A stretch of DNA of 64,000 bases from Mycogone perniciosa (taxonomy: Eukaryota > Ascomycota > Sordariomycetes > Hypocreales > Hypocreaceae), in the NCBI GenBank assembly GCA_025331125.1, contig JAOALB010000001.1, forward strand, positions 558,001 through 622,000, written 5' to 3'. Positions 1 to 10,307 of the stretch are shown one piece after another. A model generated the notes under the pieces. The model did no database searches, had not been told where the DNA came from, and saw only the letters and a list, made by a program, of their open reading frames with translations. Each line of letters begins with the position of its first letter. Within the stretch, counting starts at the first letter, position 1. The translations under genes and the position numbers were made by a program.

Positions 1-3000
1 TTGGGCTTGCGTGTATCGCGCTTCACAGGTGAGACAAGAAAGCCAAAACGTTGAACGAATGAGGATTGCTAACCGGTCATTAGCTGCTCTTGAATCCACG
101 TTTCAATGAGAAAGCTGCTTGCTCTGGAGTCATCCATATTATCAGCAAGATGGATTGGTACACCCGTCTGCCAAGGCTTTTGATTCGGGATGGTGTAAAT
201 GGTCCTCCAGAAGAGGAGCATTTTCTGAGAGGACGAGTCGTCGACCTATACAAGGCTATTTTCTCGTACGGAATGAAAGCCATATGCTTCCACGCGGACA
301 ACCTGTCTCCTGGTGTGCTCAATGAGAATTCCATAGTCAAGGACTGGGATGCATGCACAGAGCCATTGACCGAAGCAGAGTACAACCTCTCGCTGTTCAA
401 CGGACATCTCGTCAAAAAGCAACTCGATGAGATGATGAACATCCCCCGTTTGAAGGCTTGTCAGGGGGCTCACCTGACCAATGATCTCTATCGATGGGCC
501 CTTTCGAAAAAGGAGCACACGAATACGATCGATTGGGCTGAAGAAGGCAGTCAAGTCCTCATGATCAGTGGAGTTCCAGGCAGCGGCAAGACATTACTTC
601 TGGAAGAAATCGTGCGGCAACTCGCAGTCCAACCAAATCCAGAAGGCAGGGGGGTTTCTTGGTCGCTGGCCTCTTCGTTCTGTGGCCGGAATAACGATGA
701 AATATACAACTCTACGACAGTGCTGCGAAGCTTGGTAAAAACGATTTTCGTACAGCAGCCGAGATTAAAGTATCATTGGCGAGAAGCCCGGCGGTCCACC
801 AAAAGGAGTGACTTCAACAACACGGCCGACTTCTTTGCTCTGTCAGCCATTTTCTTCAAGATGCTGAAAGACGAGTGTTTCGTGAGAACATACCTTGTGA
901 TAGATGGTATCGACGAATGCGACACGGGCGATGATGGGAGAGACCTCGACGATTTATTGCTCTTGATCAAGAACGCAGTAAAGGTATCATCAAAGCTCAG
1001 GTGCATTGTGTCCACGACTCTCAATGCGCGCATCAAACAGGAGCTGGAGCAAGAGGAGAAGCACTACCATTTGAGCCTCGACTCTGACTCCGCAGACCAG
1101 CTCGCAGCAACCGTTCGTAACATCATCGCCTACAGGGTTTCTGATCTGGCTAAGCAAAAGGGGGAAAGGCTCGAAACTGAAATTGCAGATGTCATCCTTG
1201 AAAAGTCGCAAGGCAACTTCTCATGGGCAACAATGGCCTGCGACGCTCTGCTCAAGGAAGAAAAACGGTATCCCATTGAGGTGCTCAATGAGATGCCAGA
1301 AGGATTGGACCAGCTGTACAGCCATGCGTGGAACTGTGCTGCAACTGCAACACTTCCCCATCGAGATCAAGAATACAGTTACAGGTTCCTTTCAACCACA
1401 GCCATTGTCTACAGTCCGCTTCATGTATCAGAGTTGGCAAATCTCGCCGGACTACCACCAAGGGTCAGCCCGATGGCGATAGTCAAGAAGTGCTATCCGT
1501 TTCTCGAGGTTCTAAACGACATGGTTTATTTTGTCAATCGACAAGCTAAACTGTTTGCCAGAAAGCACTTGAGCGAATCGCTTTCACAGTTACACTCTGA
1601 TCTTACTCTGCACATGCTTTCCATGGTTTTGAAGGAAAGCACCAACAGGAGTGGGCAAGCTGCTCCTGTTAGTTATGCGACCCTTCACTGGATGAATCAC
1701 CTTGCTGAGGTGAATAATATCGATGGTGATACAGAAGTATCAGAATCTATCATCTCTTTTCTCGATGGATCCCTGATGCAGTGGCTGGCTTTCGTACACT
1801 CTGCTGGCCTTCTATCGAATGCAGCGAACCGGATGCGCAACCTCAAGGCTTTGTTGATTGTAAGCAACCTAACGTGGATAATAGAGACGATGCATAGGTT
1901 ACTTACTGACTTAACTTTTAGACAAAGTTGGATGCCAGCAGTCTTCTATCCCATATTCAAGACGCGGAGCGAATTCTTCATCTATACATGTCCACGAACG
2001 GCGAATATATCCACCCTCTGTTCTTCCCGAAGGAAAGCTCGATGAACAGAAAGTGGAGAGAGGCTCATCCTTGGTTAATTACACCACCGACGATCCCAGA
2101 ACGTTGTGATCGTGACTTCCAGGTTATCAGGGGCCACAATGGTCTCATTCGAGCCATAGCGTTCTCCCCAGATGGCAGATTTTTGGCGTCAGGATCTGAT
2201 GACAGTACTATCTGCATCTGGGATGTCGAAACGGCAACGATACAGCGGACTTTTAATGACCACGATGGACATATATATGACTTGGCCTGGTCCTGCGACG
2301 GCCTACTGGCTTCGGCGTCAAGTGACGAAACTGTCAAAATCTGGGACTGCGCCACGGGTTGTTTGCGCGAGACAATCCCAAATCAAAAGTTGACAGCAAG
2401 AGCAATAAGTTTCTCGCCAGATAGCAAGAAATTGGCGGTCTGTACAGACGAGACACTGCGAGTCTGGGATCTTTCCAACCTTGAGGCTGCAAATGTGCAA
2501 GAGTTCTGTGGACACAAAGACTCTGTCTGTTCTGTCGATTTCTCGCCAGATGGAATGAGGATAGTCTCTGCAGGAGATGACCGTAAAATAATCATCTGGA
2601 ATGCAGACACCAGCGAGCGAATTCAAACACTCGTGGGTCATGAGGGCCCCGTCAACTCCGTAGCCTTTTCGCCAGACGGGCAGCGCATTTCTTCAGGCTC
2701 CGATGACGAGACCGTCCGGATTTGGTCCGCAGAAACCGGAGAGAGTCTGAAAATCTTGGGCAAGGCCATCGACTGCGTTTTCAGCGTCGCATTTTCATCG
2801 GATGGATCACACCTGGCCTCGGGATGCGGAGATGAGGCCGTCAGGATCTGGGGCATGGCTACTGGAGAGCTGAAAAGCGTGCTAAGGGGACATGAGTCTT
2901 GTGTCAGGGAGGTTGCCTTCTCACCTCGAGGAAATTGTCTGGCATCAGTATCCGATGACCGCACCATCCGATTCTGGGACATCGCAAGCAGCGTGGCTGA

Positions 3001-4000
3001 AGATAGCAACATCACAGGAATACCCATTCAAAACCGTCGTGTCGACTTCGTGGCCATGTCATCCGATGGACGACATGTTGCGTCAGCCTCTTATAACACA
3101 ATCTGCCTCTGGGATGGAATGACGGGTAAACCAGCGGAGCATCACATGCTCTCCGGCCACCGTGGTTTTGTGAACTCCGTTATGTTCTCGCCCGACGGGG
3201 AACGTCTCGTTTCGACTGCGGCTGACCAATCTGTACGACTCTGGGACACAGTCAGCGGGGCCATGCTTCGCTGCTTTGAGGGTCACAGCGAGTGGGTTGG
3301 GTTTGCAGTGTTCTCGCCTGATGGACAGTACGTGGCCTCGGCATCCCATGATGAGACTGTTCGGATCTGGGACTGCAACGAGAATGGTGAGGAGGAGAAG
3401 ATGGTGAGGATTCTAGAGGCCCACGATTATGCCCAAGCCGTCGCGTTCTCTCCCGATGGGAAGCTTCTGGCTTCAGGGGGTGATGATTCCACGGTGCGAG
3501 TATGGGACACTACGTCGTGGGAACTGAAGCATGTGATACAAGCTCACGTCACAGGTGTCAGGCGAGTAGTTTTCTCGCCAGACTCCGCCCGAATAGTATC
3601 ACGTTCACAAGATCAAATAGTGTGGGTTTGCGACGCCCAGACGGGAGCCACCGTGCAGGGCCCTATCGAGACAGACAAAGCGTTCCGCGTCGTGGCCTTC
3701 GATTCGAGATGGCCCGAATATATGCTAACCGAGTTTGGGATCAACTCGCGTAGCTCGTTCTATTCTTCTTCCTTTTTCAGCCGCGAGTCTTTGAGGCAGA
3801 ACCATTACGGCATATCGGCCAACAATCGCTGGATCACCTGGAATGACAGAAATGTAATTCCTATACCGGATAGATACCAAGCCACTGCATCGTGGGTGCA
3901 AGGGCACGAGGTGGTTATTGGGACTGAGCTTGGTGAGGTTCTGCTGTTTCGATTTTCGAAGGAAGTTGAACTACCTACCCAGAATGGTGGTGGCCTTTAG
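1..4000 (+). CDS. NACHT-WD40 NLR-type protein (HET-E/NWD family), 5' partial
   Basis: Signal-transducing STAND NTPase of the fungal NLR type. Such proteins serve in heterokaryon incompatibility and innate-immunity-like recognition. My exon model is 1-28 (open at the left edge), 84-1859 and 1922-4000. The introns are 29-83 (GTGAGA donor, GCTAAC branch, TAG) and 1860-1921 (GTAAGC donor, CTGAC branch, TAG); both are phase 0 and give about 1293 visible residues. The first 100 or so residues match the NACHT_N region, including the ISKMDWY segment. Walker A GVPGSGKT is coded at 570-593, and Walker B (LVIDGIDECD) near 894-923. About 12 WD40 repeats fill 2122-3690, most with FSPDG and a W-D or W-x ending. 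The repeats have diverged from each other, so they are not the near-identical hypervariable kind. The N-terminal effector domain lies outside the window, so the death or signalling output is unknown. Confidence 0.9.
29..83 (+). other. Intron 1 of the NACHT-WD40 gene
   Basis: This 55-nt intron runs from GTGAGA to CATTAG, with GCTAAC as branch point. Removing it deletes an in-frame TAG at 81-83. The joined reading places LLLNPRF before the NACHT_N core, as expected for that family. This is why the apparent TTG start at 90 is not a real start. Confidence 0.75.
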
Positions 4001-4317
4001 GTCGGAGTTGGTAAAGAAGATAAGCAGCTGAGCAAGAAACACTGAAAAATCTGTTGAGAGAAAATAAGAAAGGACTTTGCGGACATGTTTGCATATGACA
4101 GCGGTAATCGCCATCGCTAATAACTTGCCATCCAATTTTGAGGCGTTCTTTCCAGGAATCAGTCATGGCCATGTTCATGTACATGTAATGCCATCCATCC
4201 ATCCATATCATAGAAAAGGGTTACACAAATGTCCTCGAAATCACCTTACTCCCTTCCCTGTCCCTCCTATACAGCCAAAACCATGGCATTTGTCCTCGTA
4301 ATAGATTTGACGAACAC
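4001..4317. other. Convergent 3' intergenic region
   Basis: About 320 bases separate the tail-to-tail NLR and kinase genes. I see a short CCAT tandem run at about 4191-4205 and no coding signal; presumably both 3' UTRs lie here. Confidence 0.6.
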
Positions 4318-6486
4318 TCATCTTCGCCCTCTTTCCTCAGAGGGGTCCATGAAAGAAGGATCCTTAATGCTGCCTCCAGCGTCGTCTAATCCGGCAACAG
4401 GTCGGTTATAACTGAAACCCGCAAACTGATCTTGCATTGTCTGCGAAAGAACGGTGCCGCCTACGAAGGAATCTTGGGGGGCTTCGGCGGTGAACACCGG
4501 ATCAAAGTTGCCAGTATCGAGAGCGTTCGCCTGTGTATATGTCAGTCACCACAGTTACGAGAGATCATCAAGGGAGACGAAGCAGATAACATACCACACT
4601 GGGCTTGAATGCTGGTTCATATTTTCGTTGCAACAGCTTCTTCCAGTCAATGCCGTGGAAGAATGGGTGAGACCTAATTTCCGTAGAGCCATTAACTCCT
4701 AGTCGCTTTTTCGGGTCGCGTTCGAGTAGCTTAGTCAAGAGATCTCGGGCAGCCGGGGGCACGATATCGTACCCTGGGAAATTCAGGGGTGCGGACAAAA
4801 TTTTGCGATACATATCGTTGGTGTTTTCGTCATAGAAGGGCGGTAGGCCTGTGAGCATTTCATACAATAATACACCAAGCGTCCACCAATCCACAGCCTT
4901 GTTGTAGCTCTCTCCCTTTAAGAGCTCAGGCGCTAGGTACTCGGGAGTTCCCACAAAGGTATTTGTTGAATCTTCATCCTTCATTTCGAGCTTGCAGAGA
5001 CCAAAATCACATAGAGCGATGTGGCCTTGATAGTCGATGAGAATGTTTTCAGGCTTAAGATCCCGGTAGATGACGTTGAATCCGTGCAGACACTCAAGCG
5101 CACATAAAAGCTCGGCAGTATAGAAGCGGGAACGGTTGATATCGAATCGACCCTCCTTGGACAGATGATAGAACAGCTCTCCGCCGTTCACGAAGGCTAG
5201 AACGAAGTAGAGTTTCTCCGGGGACTGGAAGCTGAACTTGAGGGGTACAATAAAGGGGTTGTTGATCTGTGCAAGAACAGATCGTTCGGCGAGTGTATGT
5301 GTCACCTCTGAGCGAGAGATGATCTTGGCCTTTTGTATCGTCTTGATGGCATAGATTCGGCCAGTGTCCTTTTTCCGGACTTGCATCACTTTTCCGAAGC
5401 TGCCCCTTCCAACGAGCTTCAACAAATCAAAGTCTTGGATGCTGAGTTTTCCCACCCGATTCTCAACAAACTCGACGCCAATCTGGATCTTGCCCGTTCC
5501 GTGCTGCAATTCGAACCAACCCGTTCCACTGAAGCCCTGAGATGGCTGTTCCTGGGTCTTCTTGCCTGACGCCCCATCAGATGGGGTCGAAGCCTCAAAC
5601 CGCGGATTAATACGAACGGCCCCCAGCAAGACGTCCTCTGTTCTGCCAGAGCCAGATGGAACACTTGGATTTCTCATAAAAAGATGGACTGTCAGCTCCC
5701 CAGCACGCGACACGTCGAATTTGTATTGGGTGTTTGAGCCGGCCCAGACAGGGTTCTCAGGGTTGCCATCAACCGAGTTAATGAAGATTTGGTTCTTGTC
5801 AAAGTCCACCAACGCATAGGGCATATATTTTCCCGACACGCGACCATGGTTAGTCGGGATCCCCTTGAAACCGGATCCCGACGAAGTTTGCGGCCGATCT
5901 CCACTGCCAGAAAACGCGGACGGGTTTCGAGTCGAGGAGCCAGGACGGGTAGAAGTGCTTATGTTGAGCGCATGGCCGGTCGAGTGGGCATTGCTAGAAT
6001 GCTGGGCTGACAAGGCATTTTGATATTGTTCGGGTAGCGAAAGGCCGCGGGCTTCGTACAGCGTAAGGACGAGGATACCGGGTTTCGCAGGTTTGATTAC
6101 GGGAGCCTGAGTAAGGGCTTCGGCCGAGGCAGCTACAAAACGGGGTCAGAAGTGTGTTTACGAATTGGGGCATCGACGGCTCGGGACCATACAGGAACCA
6201 TTGGCATCCGAGGCAATGTCACTTTCCGATGCGGTCGGCGCGTCACCCTTGAACTTCTCTACAAGAGAAGGGGTAGAGGGGGTTCTTGAGAAGCCCAAAT
6301 GGGTCTCTTTCAGTTCTAGAGAAGGTCATGTCAGACATCTTGTCGATCGATAGATGGAGTTGACGGCGGTAGCAGCGCCGCACGCGGGCAGACGGCGACA
6401 ATCCGTCCCGTGCCTGAAGAATCCTACAGGTCAGAGACACAGAGAGGAAAGACAGACGACCTACTCTTGGTCAGCTTCCAGGACAT
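4318..6486 (-). CDS. YPK1: Ypk1/SchA-type AGC protein kinase
   Basis: Serine/threonine kinase acting downstream of TORC2 and PDK1 in sphingolipid and plasma-membrane homeostasis (family knowledge). Exons on the minus strand are 6486-6465, 6315-6193, 6132-4595 and 4530-4318, giving 631 aa. The tiny 22-nt first exon codes MSWKLTK, and splicing continues as KLKETHL, a conserved Ypk/SchA N-terminus. A C2-like region covers roughly residues 65-275. The glycine-rich loop is GRGSFG at about 290-295, with catalytic Lys at about 312, YRDLKPEN with Asp at about 406, DFG at about 424 and a PDK1-site Thr in TFVGTPEY at about 440. The last exon supplies the hydrophobic motif FAGFSY, with Ser at about 601. 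The open frame from 6013 starts on TTG and lacks the N-terminus. Confidence 0.93.
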
Positions 6487-7237
6487 ATTTTGCACCAGCG
6501 GAATAAGGCTGAAAACGCCAGCTTCGGTGTTTGTGCTGCTGGCGGGCGGCTCTTGAGTCGAAAGGAGTCCAGGTTCGGCAAGGCCAGATTTGGCTGACGA
6601 CGTGACGGTGTGCGGGGATAGCGGGAGGGAAACACCCCTGTTAGGCCTCGTGTGGCGATCCATGGCAATGGCACAGGATCCACTGGCAACGGCTGTGCAT
6701 GGCAGTCGAAGAGGCGTTGATAGGCGTTCCGATAGGTACCTAAGAAGGCGAGCGAGATATTTCCCGATTGGAGAAGCAACAATGCCGAGGAATCGTAGGT
6801 GGACTTTTTGCAAGTTTGCGGGAAAGGGAAAATGGACAGTCAAGAAAGCGGTTGTTTTTCGTCTGGTCTCTCAGCAGGAGTTCCTAGAATAAATAGTAAG
6901 AATTGTGTGACGCTGAGCAGAGTCCCAGCAATGAGCGGGCCTTGTCTGCCTTGTGTTCGCCCAGTGCTCAGCTCCTCATCAGATAATAGAACATAGAGAG
7001 AGATAGAGGTTGATGATGAGGAAGAAGTGAGGTTTGGGATTTCATGACCTCATTGATCCATTCCAGAGCCCAGAGCACTTAGCTTAGTGCTTCCAGGTCG
7101 TCTTCTTCAGGGTCCCTTCAGGGTCTCCAGTGCATTCCAAGCCCTGCAACAGTGCAACTCCCGCTGTCAGCGCTGTAGCCCCACTCAAGCTTTGGAATCT
7201 AGATAACTATTTAAAATACTACCATGTTGCAGCACTG

Positions 7238-7417
7238 CCCCTCACTAAAAAGAGTCCCGTAGGTATTTGTCATGTCTGGATATTATGTACACCATCACGT
7301 CACGATCTGGCCCAGACATTTCGGTCTTCTAGCCCCTCACCTCTTACTATATAGATAGACAGCATCTCTCCTCAAGTGTCCCCCTCACCTCCGTAGAAAC
7401 TATTAACCCCTCCCCCT
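7238..7417 (+). promoter_or_regulatory. Cluster of five CCCCT (STRE-type) elements
   Basis: CCCCT occurs at 7238, 7333, 7381, 7407 and 7413, all within 220 nt upstream of the reductase ATG. CCCCT/AGGGG is the stress response element bound by Msn2/4-type zinc fingers in yeast. A role here is inferred from the oxidative-stress function of the downstream gene; such pyrimidine-rich stretches also occur in ordinary fungal promoters. Confidence 0.4.
7348..7354 (+). promoter_or_regulatory. Possible TATA box of the methionine sulfoxide reductase gene
   Basis: TATATAG lies about 100 nt upstream of the ATG at 7454, between CCCCT elements. The position is plausible for a fungal core promoter, but no transcription start is visible in sequence. 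Confidence 0.35.
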
Positions 7418-7453
7418 CATCACATCTCATCACATCACATTGAATCGCCCATC

Positions 7454-8136
7454 ATGGTCCTCAACTTCCTCTCGCGGCTCGCCCGCCCCTTCACACAAGC
7501 CTCACGCCTCTCTATCGCTCCCGAGCCAGCCACTGGCGCCTCTTCTGCCATCCCCGAAAACGCCCAGAGATGCACCGTCGCCGCCGGCTGCTTCTGGGGC
7601 ACTGAGCATCTCTACCGCAGGCACTTCGCCGGCAAGGGCCTCATCGATGCCAAAGTCGGCTATATTGGCGGCGATCTGACCAACCCTACCTACCGCGCCG
7701 TCTGCGGCGGCAAGACAGGTCGTACGTCCCCCCCAAGTAAAAGTAATCAATGGGGATGATTTAGTAATACTTTTCCCTGTGAAAAGATGCCGAGGCTGCT
7801 GAAATCATCTTCGACCCTGAAAAGGTCACCTATCGCCAGCTCCTCGAGTTCTTCTACCGCATGCACGACCCTACTATGCTGAACCAACAGGGCCCGGATA
7901 CTGGCCCACAGTACCGATCTGCCATCTACTTTCACAACGCCGAGCAGGAGGAGATTGCGCGCGAAGTTACCCGCCAGGCCAACGAGCAGTGGTGGAAGGG
8001 CGGCATTGTTACCGAGATTGCTCCCGCTGGGCAGTGGTGGTCCGCGGAGGAGTATCATCAGCTCTATCTTGACAGGAACCCTTTTGGATATGAGTGCCCG
8101 AGCCACTTCCTGCGGCCCTTTAAGTCCTTGGAGTAA
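7454..8136 (+). CDS. MXR1: Peptide methionine-S-sulfoxide reductase (MsrA)
   Basis: Reduces the S-epimer of methionine sulfoxide, free or in proteins, using thioredoxin; it protects against oxidative damage. Exons 7454-7721 and 7787-8136 flank a 65-nt GTACGT...AAG intron and give 205 aa. The split His codon (C|AT) restores the family motif TGHAE. The catalytic Cys is residue 46 in AAGCFWG. Further family signatures are the YxGG near residue 75, YRSAIY, and the EEYHQxYL segment near the end. About 36 residues precede the domain, with Arg, Ser and hydrophobic residues but no acids before position 24. They could target mitochondria (inference). The ATG sits in a good context (ATCATGG). Confidence 0.93.
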
Positions 8137-8471
8137 TGCATTTAATGTAGTAATTGGATAGAATACAATTGGTCCTGAGAAAGGTCTTCTTTTATGTTAC
8201 ATAGTTAAACACTGAGTATGCAAATTGACAGCAATTAAGCAGTATAACTTGAGATGTGATTTTCATATTGTTTTTCTAGTGTATTTTTTACTTCAGTTCA
8301 ATTCCCAAGATACAATATCGGTGCACATTCCACCTGTGTCAAATGGTAATAGTCCATTGTCCATCCATTGAGGGGAGTTTGCAAACCTCTCAAAAAGAAA
8401 TCCGGTTTAGTCATGTACAAACCCAGGAAAAAAGAAATATTCCCCAACACCGTTTCAAATCCCATTTTCGC
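8137..8471. other. Convergent 3' spacer
   Basis: A 335-nt AT-rich spacer lies between the 3' ends of the reductase and the Bax-inhibitor-like gene. No coding signal was seen; it presumably holds both polyadenylation regions. Confidence 0.6.
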
Positions 8472-9557
8472 TTACTTCCTCCGGTTCTGGTTCAGCATCA
8501 GAATCTGGACCATCCGGATGAAAATGTTCAAGAAGTCGAGCTCCAAGGAGATACTCTCATTGACAGGGTCTCGCTTAATCACGCCGGCCTGAGCAAGACG
8601 GGCGTGGTGCAGAACCTTCTGGACGTCGTAGAGGGTGAAACCGCCAAAGACTGCCAGACCACCGTACAGCCAGATGTTCTGAGTGAAAGCCAGCGTTCGG
8701 GCAGCGGTGGCAGGAATGACAAGAGGGGCAAGTCCGGAAGCGGCGACAATGGCGGCACCGGCCAAGAGAGGGCCACCAATATAGAGGTACTTCTCCTGCT
8801 TAGCAGTGGCACCGACGACGGACAGAGCTCCCATCATCGCGACAGTGTAAAGACCGGCACGAGCAAGTAGAGGGCCGGGGACAAAAGCGAGGAGAGGGGC
8901 GACGAAGGCAGCTTGAGTGACGTTGAAGGCGGTCCAGAGAGCGTACTTGGGAACGTAGCTGCTTCAATGTTAGCACATGACGCCTAGTTTCATTTTCCAG
9001 GACTCCTGTCCAACTTACTTGTCAGGGCTGATAGATCGAGTTCCAATCATGGTTGCAAAGCTCAGTGCAAGGCCACCAATTCCAACAACCCACGGGTTCG
9101 TCACCATCAACCGGTACACAAAACCTGTCTGCACCATTTGTCGCGCCGTCAAACCAATGATACCAACACCAAGACCAGTATGCAAGAAAGTGTTGTTCAG
9201 GTACTCGCGCTCAAACAGCGGCATGCCACCATCCTCCCTCGTCTCCCGGTTGAAGACCGCATTAATCGCCACCAGAGTGCCGCCGAAGATGGCGCCGCCG
9301 ATCAACAGCCTGCGCACTCCTGTTCCAGAAGCCGCCTGCTGCTGGCCCGCAGCCTCCTGGTAGTACGATCGTGCACCGCTGCGAGTAAAGGCATTGCGGG
9401 TCGTGGCCGATGAGATGCGTGATGTGAAGAAGGTTGCGCTCGGTTTTGATACACGGTGGAAGCTGCGCGCAGGTGCTCGGAATGCAGATTTCGAAAGCTC
9501 AGGTAACCGCTGCGCCAGGCGCGCAGGGCCCTGCCGAATACTGAGTGTAAACGACAT
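8472..9557 (-). CDS. Mitochondrial Bax inhibitor-1 family membrane protein (GHITM/TMBIM5-like)
   Basis: Integral membrane protein of the Bax inhibitor-1 superfamily. The mitochondrial members (GHITM/MICS1) sit in the inner membrane and affect cristae structure and ion exchange. Exons on the minus strand are 9557-9019 and 8958-8472 with a 60-nt intron (GTAAGT donor, GCTAAC branch, CAG), giving 341 aa. The first 70 residues are rich in Arg, Ser and Ala and free of long acidic runs, fitting a mitochondrial presequence. About seven hydrophobic segments follow, starting with LLIGGAIFGGTLVAINAVF. The C-terminal part has the family hallmarks GGFTLYDVQKVLHHA and LDFLNIFIRMVQIL. It converges on the reductase gene. 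The family call is firm; the exact function is not. Confidence 0.87.
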
Positions 9558-10307
9558 GATCAGCCGTAGTTGTCGTCGATTAATTGTGTTGCGGATGCAA
9601 AGGAATCAGAGGGAGAGATTGTGCGGGGAGGGACATGCCCGAGGACATTTAATACCTACTGGGGCAGTCTGAGTAAGATGCCGAAAAGCTGGATAAAAGC
9701 CGTTGCATGACGTACCTAAGTCTGGGTCACGTGTTGGAAGCTCCTGGAAGTGCTCCTGGCTGGGTTTACTAATACGGCCGTTTGCAGTGGCAACATCGGA
9801 ATTAATAGCATGCAGAATCCCTATCACCGTTCAAGTACGAAATAAGGCCTACTTCGTAGTACTAAACAGCTTGTTTAGGTCCCTCGAACGCTATTAAGAG
9901 ATAGTATTCTGCCGGCGGTTCCAGCTTGTTCCAGATTGTTTATTACATCATGCACAACACCAATGTTGTAAAGACTGAGATTATACTGCCAGATAATGTC
10001 CGCAGCATACACATGAAATTACATCTGCTATCTGTGATCCGTTATAATATGTTCATTCATATCCATTAACCATCGTGGAGAGCGTCATTAATACATAATC
10101 TCAATGGAAAAAGAGGGTATCGTCAGATCAATCCTATATCCAGCCCACTTCTACCACCTTCATCGGCGCGAGCGCTGAGACGATTCAAATACCAACAACC
10201 CAAGCCCCTCCTTTCCCCTCCCCGAATGTATATGTGCATAAATATCCAGAACAGTCATATCCAAGTTCCAAGTGCATCATGTGCCTAGTGAATGTTCATC
10301 CCATCTA
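9558..10307. other. Intergenic region upstream of the Bax-inhibitor-like gene
   Basis: This 750-nt spacer contains the promoter of the gene to its left and the 3' region of the F-box gene. The right half is AT-rich. No supported gene is present. Confidence 0.55.

Larger units (their letters stand above)
6487..7453. other. Divergent promoter region, kinase / methionine sulfoxide reductase
   Basis: This 967-nt head-to-head spacer carries no convincing gene. The half next to the reductase is pyrimidine-rich, with repeated CCCCT pentamers and a TATATA at 7348-7353. The half next to the kinase probably contains its 5' UTR. Confidence 0.6.

Noticed and set aside
90..92. Apparent start of the NLR gene
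   Set aside because: The codon is TTG, and an intron at 29-83 with good signals continues the conserved domain upstream.
8343..8870. 175-codon plus-strand frame
   Set aside because: It is antisense to the second exon of the Bax-inhibitor-like gene, whose frame, splice sites and motifs are convincing.
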